A stretch of 14,182 nucleotides of DNA from Deltaproteobacteria bacterium (GTDB lineage Bacteria; Myxococcota; Myxococcia; SLRQ01): contig SKWY01000278.1 of assembly GCA_007128675.1 (NCBI GenBank), positions 1-14,182 on the forward strand, read 5' to 3'. Positions within the stretch are counted from its first letter, which is position 1. Every line of letters starts with the position of its first letter. The notes beneath the pieces were generated by a model. That model worked only from the letters and a program-made list of their open reading frames with translations, was not told where the DNA came from and did no database searches. Of the stretch, positions 1 through 6,932 are shown piece after piece. A program made the translations under genes and the position numbers.

Positions 1-161
1 ATCGGCTGCCACAGCACGCCGGGGTCGGGTTGGCGGCGATCCATGGTGATGACCGAATAGCCGGCTTGTTGCAGTGCATGCGCCAGATGACGCCCCAGGT
101 AGCCAAGGCCGCCTGTGACGAAGATGGATGATTTTGAAACCGGAACCGATGAGGAACGCAT
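1..161 (-). CDS. NAD-dependent epimerase/dehydratase, N-terminal fragment
   Basis: Only the first 53 codons lie in the window; the gene runs off the left edge. After a short leader (MRSSSVPVSKSS) comes the first beta strand and a Rossmann dinucleotide loop: IFVTGGLGYLGRHLAHAL at residues 13-30, matching the TGGxGxxG pattern of extended short-chain dehydrogenases (UDP-sugar epimerases and relatives). The second strand VITMDRR ends in an acidic residue, as expected for NAD binding. ATG at 159-161 is the natural start: the frame is closed by a TAG at 183-185, and only a TTG lies between. No clear Shine-Dalgarno sequence precedes it. The substrate cannot be told from this much sequence. Confidence 0.8.
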   Translation of the reverse strand, partial: MRSSSVPVSKSSIFVTGGLGYLGRHLAHALQQAGYSVITMDRRQPDPGVLWQP

Positions 162-185
162 CAAAAAATACCAGCCAATAGACTA

Positions 186-477
186 GAGAGCGTCGGGTGT
201 AACCCTTCAGCCGCTCGGCAATCTCTTACAGTTGAAACAGCCCCTTCTCTTTGCCGGACACATAGAGATCGACGAGCGCCTATGCCCTTCTAACGTCGCC
301 TTCGGCCATTGCCCGAACCACCCTCTGCGTAGAATCTTCGGCTCCTTGGGGCAAGCGGTCAAGGTGAAATAGGGCGGCTTCGCCGCCGATCTGATCAGCG
401 CTGTTGGCGCAAGGCGAAGTCGAAGCCTCGTCACCGTCCGAATGGCGGCGCTCCAACAGCTCGTCCGTAACGATGAG
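186..477 (-). pseudogene. possible decayed reading frame with two in-frame stops
   Basis: Minus-strand reading downstream of the YceI-like remnant. The frame opens after a TGA at 478-480 and reads as plausible protein (for example GGEAALFHLDRLPQGAEDST, then VVRAMAEGDVRRA). A TAG at 280-282 interrupts it. It then continues as ALVDLYVSGKEKGLFQL to a TAA at 226-228, and onward as EIAERLKGYTRRSLVYWL toward the epimerase start. I do not recognise a family. The protein-like composition between stops suggests a degraded gene, but GC-rich noncoding frames can look like this, so the call is tentative. The perfect hairpin at 373-387 lies inside it. Confidence 0.25.
373..387. repeat. perfect hairpin GGCGGC-TTC-GCCGCC
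   Basis: A six-base-pair GC stem with a TTC loop. The 14-base core GGCGGCTTCGCCGC occurs again at 11377-11390, just past the end of the PLD/CBM20 gene. No T-run follows on either strand here, so it is not a standard terminator. It may be a copy of a short dispersed palindromic repeat. Confidence 0.5.
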
Positions 478-480
478 TCA

Positions 481-660
481 TTACTCTCGCGGCACGGAAA
501 TCGCGAAACGAACGATAGCGGTCTCCCGGATCAAGTTGTCGGCCGGACCGCGAAAAGCGATTCCAAACTGCATGCGATCTAGCTCGAACTCGCCCTGGGC
601 CCGCAACGCATCAGACGAGATTCCGGCTGTGGCCGCATAGCCACGAATGTGTCCTGAAGG
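481..660 (-). pseudogene. YceI-like C-terminal remnant
   Basis: The last ~45 residues of this minus-strand frame, which ends at a TAA at 481-483, resemble the end of a YceI-family (lipocalin-like, isoprenoid-binding, periplasmic) domain. Visible are GEFELDRMQFGIAFRG followed by ADNLIRETAIVRFAISV, the family's DFGI-like motif and its DDLI-x-DEV-like closing strands. Upstream, the same frame turns into an unrecognisable Arg/Ser-rich sequence and lacks the signal peptide and the core beta strands. A better-looking stretch (VKQFEMQEGRALPGTL) sits in a different minus frame at about 620-720, which suggests a frameshift. The same DNA carries the rightward sigma-54 promoter. I read it as a broken 3' fragment, not a working gene. 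Confidence 0.4.
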
Positions 661-717
661 GTTCCCGGCAAAGCGCGACCCTCTTGCATCTCGAACTGTT
701 TCACACGGAGCACTCGT

Positions 718-733
718 TGGCACGGCTCTAGCA
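718..733 (+). promoter_or_regulatory. sigma-54 (RpoN) promoter, -24/-12
   Basis: TGGCACG-GCTC-TAGCA matches the sigma-54 consensus TGGCACG-N4-TTGCW at 11 of 12 defined positions, with GG (719-720) and GC (731-732) exactly 10 bases apart. Transcription would start near base 744, giving a ~40-base leader with GAAGG (772-776) nine bases before the ATG at 786. The imperfect-spaced palindrome GTGGC-N6-GCCAC at 629-644 lies ~75-90 bases upstream, at a distance typical for an activator site. Use of this promoter would need an NtrC-type ATPase, and one is encoded at 11426-12895. Confidence 0.75.
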
Positions 734-785
734 AGTCGGCTTCGACAAGTTATGGGCGCAGCCCGGTCCTCGAAGGTAATAGACG

Positions 786-3700
786 ATGCTCTCGACACAC
801 TACAAAACGATGCTGGTTTCGGCGGTTCTTCTTCTTTGCGGTCAGGCAGACGCAAGCACGGTCTCTTCGTTGGAGGAGCGGGAGATTGAGTTCATCGTGG
901 TCACCCCCGGCCTGCGACTGCGTGAAGCGCCGAGCAGTGAGGGGACGGTGCTCAAAAAGCTCGACCAGGGTGCGATGCTCGTGCCGCTCGGGAACGTGTC
1001 GGACTACACGGAGCGTCACCAACTAAATGCCCCTCCCGGAGTTCATCCGCAAATGCCGACAATCCAGGGCAACCCCATCAGCTGGGAGGTGGAGAGCCCC
1101 TGGATCCATGTGCGTGCTCCCGATGGCAACGAAGGCTGGGTTTACGGCGGCGGCCTGTCGCCGCCATACCTCCCGTTCGCAAACCTTGACGGAGTCTTCA
1201 TTCTTGGAGGCAACGAAGCCGGCGATCTGGCGGTGGCCTACTACAACCCTGGCTCGTGCGAGGGCTGGCATACCGTCGCCCTCCTAGACCGTTACGGAGA
1301 GAAGGTGCCGTTCGTCTATAATGACGAGGCCGAGAACCTGGCGGTGTATCATTTGCCCCGAGTTGGTCGTTGGGTGCCTAATCCCGTCTCTCTGTCGGAT
1401 CAGGGAGCGCTCGGAATGTTTCTCGCCGACCGCGGCCTCCGGAGAGTCTGGCAGCCGCGAGTTCTTTCTCACATCGAAACACCAAGCGGCAGCGTTCACA
1501 TTCGCATGACGCAGTATGACCCCCTCCAGGTTGGAGCAAGCGGCGACTTCGAGGTCGAACTCGTCGGCTCCGTGGGTGGCCATAGGCTCGGAATCGCAGC
1601 AGGCAACGAGGATTGGCGCCACTCCGGCGAAGCCATACACTCAGAGGTTCGCATCCTTGAGCCCGGTCCCGGCTGGCAACGGATGGGGGCGTTGTTTTCG
1701 GGAAACCGCCCGAACGAGGGGGCTCGATTCTTCTCCACTTTTCCCATACCGCCGCAGCTGGCGCAGAGAGTCGCAAGCGGTGAGCTCGCGAGGGACGCAA
1801 GAGCCAGGCAGTTCGATCTGGTTTATGACCGCTTCCGGCTGCTGGTTCTCCTTGCCATGCCATACACCGGTGTCTCGCGAGAGCCGGGAGTCAGGCGTCT
1901 CGCGGAGACTTGGCCGTCCTCCTGCGCCGTATCCTGGCAGCTGCCACGAGCGACAGAGCCGACCTCCATGCATGTGCACCGCGATGGTTTGATAAGAAGC
2001 TTCAACTTTAGTGGCGCTGTCCCCCGTCTTTTTTCTCGCGGCATCGAGCTCATCGACGCGGAGACATACTTGCGGGCGGGGGTCGAAGGAGACCTCCCAC
2101 AGCTGCAGGAAAGACTGAACGAGATCCTGGGCGAGAAACTGATTCTCGGGATCAGACCGTTACGGCTATCGAGGCCCGTGGTGGAGGAGCTGCTTTCCCG
2201 TTTCGATCCCCGACCTGGTCAAGAACTCCTTGGGCAAAGCATCGAGGACATGTATTGCCTCTATCGACGGGATGTGCGCCGGATGATCCGAGTTCATCGT
2301 GCAATACATGCCGCTCCCGGGCGTGAGGCTGCTCTGAACGCATACCGAGAGATGATCGAGGATGATGGTCATTCCGAAACACCGGAGCGATTCGCCGCAA
2401 GCTTCATGTTGGAGCATGGAATCGACTTGCGAGCCGGTACCTTCACGTCAGAAGAACATTCCGCCGCCGATGTTGCCTTCTGGCTGCACTGGATGAACGA
2501 GGAGATCGACGACTTGATCCTGGCGGCATTGGAGCGCGTGGCCAAGCGGCTGGACCCTGGGTTCTTGGAGTCGGCTGGTCCCGCCGATACGATACCGGCC
2601 GTTCGCTCGTTTTCGGTAGACAAGGAGGAGCTCGAGCTGGTTTCGCGATGGATCGAGGAGGATGACTCCGGCAACCTGACCATTCGTCATAGCTGGGACA
2701 GTACCGATGGTCTCGGTATCAGCTACGGGCCGCGCCCGGACCATCCAACATGGCCAGGCGACTACGATCTTGATTTTCCCACCACGGAGCGATGCATCCC
2801 CTTCGAGCTGAATCATTTCACTGGCTCCACCACCTGGCCCAATCCCCCCAAGGCTCTTTTCGTGCGGGAGGAAGAGATATCCCGCCTAATCCAAAGCGGG
2901 ATCGATGCGTTCCAGAATCGGGACATCAAGACGCTGATATCCTTGCTCGAGCAGGGCCTATCGCCTTGGCACGTAGGCTTGCGAAGCCTTGTCGTTGCGG
3001 CCGTCGATCCTTACGGTGGTGGGCTCGAGGCACTGGAGGTCCTTTTGAGTCGCGTCTCGGACCCAATGTCATTCATTGCGATCCACGGTCTCTTCGAGCA
3101 AAGCTTATCGACTTGTAACGTTGCACTCTACCGGTTGCTACGCGCGGCAGCGACGGGAGCCGAGGCTAGATTTCACGTGCCAACCGCAGCATTGCTCCAG
3201 GGGCTGCGTAGTGAGCATGCCACCAGGTGTTTGCATATCGTGATCGAAGAGGGCGTGGATCTATCGATTCTCGACCAATGGGAGATAAACGCTCTCTTCG
3301 AGTCCGCCGAGCAGCGCTACGAAGGCCAACTGCCGCAGATCTGGCACGAATTGGCCCTGCGCTGGCCGCCAGTCCAGGTGCCCTCGGACTTTCCGAGGCA
3401 CTGTGTCGCGGCAGACAAAGACGCATGCCTTGCAAAGTCTTCTTCTTTGGGACTGGATCCCGTCTACGCCAACGGTCGGTGCTGTGTTCGGGCAGGGTTT
3501 CAGTGTGTCCCGGGAACTGAGGCGGCCTGCGAGGGAGACCAGCGTTTTTGGACAGGCAGCATGTGCTGTATCCGCGACCAGAATCGAACCCGGCGATGTC
3601 ACGAGATGGAGAATCCCATTTGCGATGAGATCCCGGGCCACGTGTGGACGGGCAGCCACTGCTGTGCTCATGCGGGGCAGCAACCGGTGCCTGCCACGCC

Positions 3701-4085
3701 TCAGATGTGCGGCATGTTGCGCGGCCGTTTCCTGGAGGGTCGATGTTGGGGATTGGCGAGTTCATCTCAGTGCTTCGAAGCCACCCGAGACCAGTGCCCA
3801 GCAGGTCAAAACCCTTTGAGCGGTGGATCGTTCCGCGGCGTGAGGTTCACCGGCAGCCATTGCTGCTTGGATACTTCCTGGGCATGCGCCCCAGGGAGCG
3901 AGGGCGTCTGCCTTGGTCTGGGTCGCCTGGATAAGGTTGCGGGCGCCCTCTGGATAGGCAAGGAAACCTGCTGTCTTGCTCGACCACGGCGCTCGAAACC
4001 CTTTTATTGCTCCTCTATGTCTCACGACGATTGCCGACAAGCACTTGGTCTTTGGACGGGTGAGGCTTGCTGCGTAGCAGAGTAG
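786..4085 (+). CDS. exported SH3b-domain protein with seven C-terminal Cys-rich repeats
   Basis: 1099 residues, no family recognised over the full length. A signal peptide (hydrophobic residues ~9-19, likely cut after ADA, residue ~23) sends it across the inner membrane; the Cys at 18 does not sit in a good lipobox. Residues ~35-125 resemble a bacterial SH3 domain (PGLRLREAPSSEG near the start, GNEGWVYGGGL at the end), usually a cell-wall or ligand-binding module. Residues ~130-400 are of unknown fold. Residues ~430-600 are helical, and ~700-870 look like an ankyrin-like alpha solenoid, though without clear repeat consensus. Residues 873-1096 form seven Cys-rich units. The start is supported by GAAGG at 772-776; an alternative ATG is codon 9. 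The gene stands alone, convergent with the peptidase gene, and is preceded by a near-consensus sigma-54 promoter. A surface or periplasmic binding role is inference. Confidence 0.9.
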   Translation: MLSTHYKTMLVSAVLLLCGQADASTVSSLEEREIEFIVVTPGLRLREAPSSEGTVLKKLDQGAMLVPLGNVSDYTERHQLNAPPGVHPQMPTIQGNPISWEVESPWIHVRAPDGNEGWVYGGGLSPPYLPFANLDGVFILGGNEAGDLAVAYYNPGSCEGWHTVALLDRYGEKVPFVYNDEAENLAVYHLPRVGRWVPNPVSLSDQGALGMFLADRGLRRVWQPRVLSHIETPSGSVHIRMTQYDPLQVGASGDFEVELVGSVGGHRLGIAAGNEDWRHSGEAIHSEVRILEPGPGWQRMGALFSGNRPNEGARFFSTFPIPPQLAQRVASGELARDARARQFDLVYDRFRLLVLLAMPYTGVSREPGVRRLAETWPSSCAVSWQLPRATEPTSMHVHRDGLIRSFNFSGAVPRLFSRGIELIDAETYLRAGVEGDLPQLQERLNEILGEKLILGIRPLRLSRPVVEELLSRFDPRPGQELLGQSIEDMYCLYRRDVRRMIRVHRAIHAAPGREAALNAYREMIEDDGHSETPERFAASFMLEHGIDLRAGTFTSEEHSAADVAFWLHWMNEEIDDLILAALERVAKRLDPGFLESAGPADTIPAVRSFSVDKEELELVSRWIEEDDSGNLTIRHSWDSTDGLGISYGPRPDHPTWPGDYDLDFPTTERCIPFELNHFTGSTTWPNPPKALFVREEEISRLIQSGIDAFQNRDIKTLISLLEQGLSPWHVGLRSLVVAAVDPYGGGLEALEVLLSRVSDPMSFIAIHGLFEQSLSTCNVALYRLLRAAATGAEARFHVPTAALLQGLRSEHATRCLHIVIEEGVDLSILDQWEINALFESAEQRYEGQLPQIWHELALRWPPVQVPSDFPRHCVAADKDACLAKSSSLGLDPVYANGRCCVRAGFQCVPGTEAACEGDQRFWTGSMCCIRDQNRTRRCHEMENPICDEIPGHVWTGSHCCAHAGQQPVPATPQMCGMLRGRFLEGRCWGLASSSQCFEATRDQCPAGQNPLSGGSFRGVRFTGSHCCLDTSWACAPGSEGVCLGLGRLDKVAGALWIGKETCCLARPRRSKPFYCSSMSHDDCRQALGLWTGEACCVAE
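3402..4073 (+). repeat. seven tandem Cys-rich protein repeats
   Basis: Coding for residues 873-1096. Each unit follows C-x7-C-x(n)-[WFY]-x(1,2)-G-x(1,3)-CC. First-to-second Cys pairs are 873/881, 907/915, 938/946, (967)/975, 996/1004, 1034/1042 and 1075/1083, always seven residues apart. The closing pairs are 899-900, 927-928, 959-960, 987-988, 1026-1027, 1062-1063 and 1095-1096. Unit 4 has Pro at 967 and Trp at 988 in place of its first and last Cys. Linkers of 6-11 residues separate the units. The DNA itself is divergent, so this is an old protein repeat and not a recent tandem duplication. Extracytoplasmic disulfide bonding is expected. Confidence 0.85.
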
Positions 4086-4111
4086 GACGAAGCAAAGAAC
4101 GTATGCTCCAA

Positions 4112-4126
4112 GCCCATTGCATGGGC
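4112..4126. terminator. hairpin between convergent genes
   Basis: GCCCAT-TGC-ATGGGC, a perfect six-base-pair stem with a three-base loop, lies in the 46-base gap between the ends of the Cys-repeat gene and the peptidase gene. No T-run follows on either strand, so it is at best a weak or Rho-assisted bidirectional stop. The position is the main argument. Confidence 0.35.
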
Positions 4127-4131
4127 CTCGG

Positions 4132-5580
4132 TCACTCTTCCAACTGCCGGTTAGCCTGCTCGTCAAGGCGCTCGAGCCTACTGTCTCCGAAGACCTCGGA
4201 GAAGGCCTGCTCGAACTGTCGGCCCCGGCCAATCAGCTCGATGACTCGTAGAACCCGCCCTAGTCCGCCGCCAGTTCCGACCAGTGCTTCCACCGCCGCC
4301 CTGCTCTTGATGTAAGCGGCCATTTGGTTTCCACAGGCTCCAAAAGGTGGTCTTGCTAGGGAGTCCAGGGATATCGACTGGGCGTACTGACGTAACCTTC
4401 GGCGCTGTGGGAAGGGAAGCTCGGACTCGTCGTTGGCCCCCGTCACCCTATGCTCTGTCCATACCGCCAACCCTTCGTTCAGCCAGAGCGGTACCCCTCG
4501 AACGTTTCCCGCCGCCATTTGATCCACGAGCGCATGGACGTATTCATGAACCACCGTGCGCCTGAACATGGGGTCGTGGGGGTTCTCCGCACGGTTGATG
4601 CGGATCTTGCCGGCGTAGAAGCCAAGGACGTTTTGGCCGAGCTGGCCGCCGAAGTGAAGTGCGAACTCCTCGGCCGTGTAGAGCACTACCTCGACGGGTT
4701 CCTCGGGGTAATGGTTGAAGAGATTACCGACCCGCTGGCGGGCATCCTCGAGCATGGAGAGCACTCGGACCTCGAAGTCGGCGCGTTGTGCGAAGTCTCT
4801 ATCGCCGCGGTGGTAGACGATCCGAAAGTTCCTGCTTCCCGTCGCCTCCATGCCTGCCGGTGCCGAGTTCGGGCTGGTGGCTCTCTGTGAAGGAATTGGG
4901 ACGGGGGCTGGAATCGAGGTAGCTCGGCCTGCGCTGTCATCTTGACGGGGAGTAGGACGCCGGCGCTCCTGTGCCATTCTGCGTCCGGCGGCTTCCTGTT
5001 GCTCCAGGAATGCGGACTCCACTTCGGCTACCTGCTCCAAGACCGCGTCCTGTTGGCTCGAGGCCTCCTTCATACGGCTTGCCCCATCGCGGGCATCCCC
5101 ATGTCTAGGGTGTGCCTTCGGTACCCGGCCATACAGATCGGCGGCCTTCTGGAGTTCACGCTCCATTTCCGCCAAGTGGGCCCTCTGAAAAAGAAGTTCT
5201 CCATCAGTCGGCGCCTGCAGTAGACCTTCATCGAGGGCCTGTGCCGCCGCGCCCCTCATCTCCAGCTTGATTGCCAGCTTTGCAAAAAGCAGGGTAGCGT
5301 TCGAGTCTTCTCGATTGAGACGTCTGGCTATGCCCGCAAGACCGATGGCCAGATGGAGGTCGTCTGCTTGCCTCGAGGCTTGCGCCGCATCCATGACCAC
5401 CGATGCAATCGCGGCATCTCCGTCAGGGTGCTCGCCTGCATCGAGGCTCGAGAATGCAATGAATATTTCATCGTACTCCTTTGCCTCGAGCAGTGATCTT
5501 GCATCGGTAAGTGGCAATGGCGCGCCTGTTGCTGCCGCCGTCACGGGAGCTAGAAGAAGCAATGTCAACAAGACGCGCAT
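4132..5580 (-). CDS. exported TPR-metallopeptidase (peptidase MA-like, gluzincin)
   Basis: 482 residues. A signal peptide (MRVLLTLLLLAPVTAAATGA) indicates export. Residues ~25-165 are helical, TPR-like repeats (for example AAQALDEGLLQAPTDGELL and LQKAADLYGRVPKAHPRHGD). A charged, probably coiled segment (~170-210) and a Pro/Ser-rich linker (~210-245) follow. Residues ~250-480 carry the peptidase: HEYVH at 345-349 (zinc ligands His345 and His349, catalytic Glu346) and WLNEGLAVW with Glu369 as third ligand, the arrangement of peptidase MA and other gluzincins. All catalytic residues are present, so activity is likely; the substrate is unknown. The ATG at 5578-5580 starts the signal peptide directly but has no visible Shine-Dalgarno sequence. 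Single gene, convergent with the Cys-repeat gene and divergent from the beta-repeat lipoprotein gene. Confidence 0.92.
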   Translation of the reverse strand: MRVLLTLLLLAPVTAAATGAPLPLTDARSLLEAKEYDEIFIAFSSLDAGEHPDGDAAIASVVMDAAQASRQADDLHLAIGLAGIARRLNREDSNATLLFAKLAIKLEMRGAAAQALDEGLLQAPTDGELLFQRAHLAEMERELQKAADLYGRVPKAHPRHGDARDGASRMKEASSQQDAVLEQVAEVESAFLEQQEAAGRRMAQERRRPTPRQDDSAGRATSIPAPVPIPSQRATSPNSAPAGMEATGSRNFRIVYHRGDRDFAQRADFEVRVLSMLEDARQRVGNLFNHYPEEPVEVVLYTAEEFALHFGGQLGQNVLGFYAGKIRINRAENPHDPMFRRTVVHEYVHALVDQMAAGNVRGVPLWLNEGLAVWTEHRVTGANDESELPFPQRRRLRQYAQSISLDSLARPPFGACGNQMAAYIKSRAAVEALVGTGGGLGRVLRVIELIGRGRQFEQAFSEVFGDSRLERLDEQANRQLEE

Positions 5581-5864
5581 TATAGGTAGCGTAACAAATA
5601 ACGGTTCCCGAACCTATCGTTGCCAATTTGGATGCACCTATGTAATAGAAGCGGTTGCAAACCATGCTTCAGGCTTCATGACGAGCCCGGTAGAAAGAGC
5701 TAGATAGAGAAGGCTGACTAATGTCGATCCGATCGAGTCGACGTGCCGCTCTTCCATTGATAGTCCATGTCCACTAGGGCGGGGCAGCGTTGGTCCGGCC
5801 AACGCACGACGGACAATCGTCTCCACCAAGGCAATCCAACAAGAGGCTCAAAGAGGAGAATGAA
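5581..5864. other. divergent intergenic region without a gene
   Basis: It lies between the starts of the peptidase gene (leftward) and the lipoprotein gene (rightward), so it should hold both promoters. Close to the peptidase start are nested inverted repeats: ATAGGT (5582-5587) with ACCTAT (5612-5617), and GGTTC-CC-GAACC (5603-5614). Near the lipoprotein start is the hairpin at 5787-5805. No clear sigma-70 pair is visible for either gene, and no convincing reading frame. Confidence 0.6.
5787..5806 (+). promoter_or_regulatory. hairpin overlapping a weak sigma-54-like site
   Basis: GCGTTGG (5787-5793) and CCAACGC (5799-5805) form a seven-base-pair stem around TCCGG. The same bases read TGGTCCGGCCAACGCA (5791-5806), with GG and GC 10 bases apart and 8 of 12 matches to the sigma-54 consensus. 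The distance to the ATG at 5865 (~60 bases) is close to that of the strong site at 718-733. The palindrome could instead be a repressor site or a leader structure. Confidence 0.25.
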
Positions 5865-6794
5865 ATGATAATGACTCGCATCAAGGCCGGCTGTGTCTCT
5901 TTTTCATCGAGATGGGCTTTTCTTTTTCTGATCCCCGCGTTCGTTCTCTTGGCCGGGTGTCCTCGTGCCGAGGAGGAGGATGTCGTGGAACCAGAGCCGG
6001 TGGAGCCTCCCGTTGCCGAGGAGGGTGAGGGCCATCTTCAGCTCAGAACTCTCTATGCCGAGGGTGGTCCGGAGGCCGACGATGCGCGCTACTCGGTGGA
6101 GTCGGCGGACGGTGAGACCGTCAGCACTAGGAGTCGGCGTGCCAGCTTCGATCTGGAGGCCGGTACGTATCGAGTCACCGCCATGGTAGGAAACGCGGAG
6201 GCCACGGCCGAGGCACAGGTTCGTCCCGACGAGAGAACGGAGCTGGACCTCGTGTTGGAAGCGGGCGTTCTGGAGCTGGGGGCGGTTCTGGTGGAGGATG
6301 GTCCACCAGCGGAGGGTGCACGCTTCCAGATTCTTAGCACCGAAAAGGATATCCGTGGTGCGCGCGAGTCGATAGTGACCCGCACGAGAAGGACATCCTT
6401 CATTTTGCCGGAAGGGACCTATCTTGTGAGGGCGGACGAAGGGTTGGCATCCGCTGAAACCGAGGTGGAGATCAAGGCCGGCGATCGCACGGAGACAGCT
6501 ATTGCTCTGGACGCCGGCTTGCTTCATGTCGCCGCGGTGGAGGAGGATGGCTCCGAGGTTTCCGAGCGTGTCCGTTGGACGATTCTCTCGGCGGAGGAAG
6601 ACCTGCGAGGCCAGCGGGAGACGATCACTGGGCCCACCTCTAGAGACCAGTTCATTCTGTCTTCGGGCCAGTACCTGCTTCAAGCAAGGGCTGCCGATCG
6701 GACGGCTCAGAAGGATATCGAGATCAAGGCTGGAGAGCGCCTCGATGTCGAAATGACTCTTCCTTCCGCCGGTGAAGAGACCGCCGGCGACTGA
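5865..6794 (+). CDS. lipoprotein with three Ig-like beta-sandwich repeats
   Basis: 309 residues. Residues 13-31 form a signal peptide ending in LLAGC; Cys32 would be lipidated. An acidic Pro/Glu-rich linker (~35-56) follows, then three tandem ~80-residue units at about 57-134, 135-217 and 218-300. Each has strands ending in a core like SFILPEGTYLVRADEG and a closing stretch such as VEIKAGDRTETAIALDAG. They resemble the PEGA/carboxypeptidase-regulatory-like beta sandwiches found in bacterial surface proteins; no catalytic residues are evident. The start at 5865 is chosen because AGGAG (5854-5858) lies six bases upstream and the signal peptide begins there. The frame is open further up to 5790, but that part is not protein-like. 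Likely membrane-anchored, with a scaffold or binding role. Confidence 0.88.
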   Translation: MIMTRIKAGCVSFSSRWAFLFLIPAFVLLAGCPRAEEEDVVEPEPVEPPVAEEGEGHLQLRTLYAEGGPEADDARYSVESADGETVSTRSRRASFDLEAGTYRVTAMVGNAEATAEAQVRPDERTELDLVLEAGVLELGAVLVEDGPPAEGARFQILSTEKDIRGARESIVTRTRRTSFILPEGTYLVRADEGLASAETEVEIKAGDRTETAIALDAGLLHVAAVEEDGSEVSERVRWTILSAEEDLRGQRETITGPTSRDQFILSSGQYLLQARAADRTAQKDIEIKAGERLDVEMTLPSAGEETAGD

Positions 6795-6844
6795 AAGATT
6801 GAATCGCCAGCGCCGCATCGACCATAGAGTAGATGCGTTGGACG

Positions 6845-6884
6845 AGCGCGCCTGATCGGCTAGCCAAGGCCGTTTAGGCGCGCT
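6845..6884. terminator. large inverted repeat between convergent genes
   Basis: AGCGCGCCT (6845-6853) and AGGCGCGCT (6876-6884) are perfect nine-base arms. Inside, CGGC (6857-6860) pairs with GCCG (6869-6872), giving a long imperfect stem-loop. It sits between the converging ends of the lipoprotein gene (6794) and the cyclophilin gene (6933). There is only a poor T-rich tail (TTGTT) on the plus strand. A shared transcription stop is the likely role. Confidence 0.45.
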
Positions 6885-6932
6885 TGTTCGAGGTGCAAGG
6901 TCCGATGCCGGGATCGTATCGATCTCGACCGG

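Noticed and set aside
3166..3765. A 199-codon minus-strand open frame opposite the Cys repeats
   Set aside because: It is antisense to the regularly spaced Cys repeats and has an Arg/Pro/Ser-rich composition typical of a shadow frame.
5574..5582. TATAAT on the minus strand, a perfect -10 hexamer near the peptidase gene start
   Set aside because: It overlaps the start codon itself, no -35 element lies at the right distance, and transcription from it would miss the signal peptide start.
5904..6818. A 304-codon minus-strand open frame opposite the beta-repeat lipoprotein
   Set aside because: The plus strand has a signal peptide, lipobox, AGGAG site and protein repeats; the minus frame has none of these and merely mirrors it.
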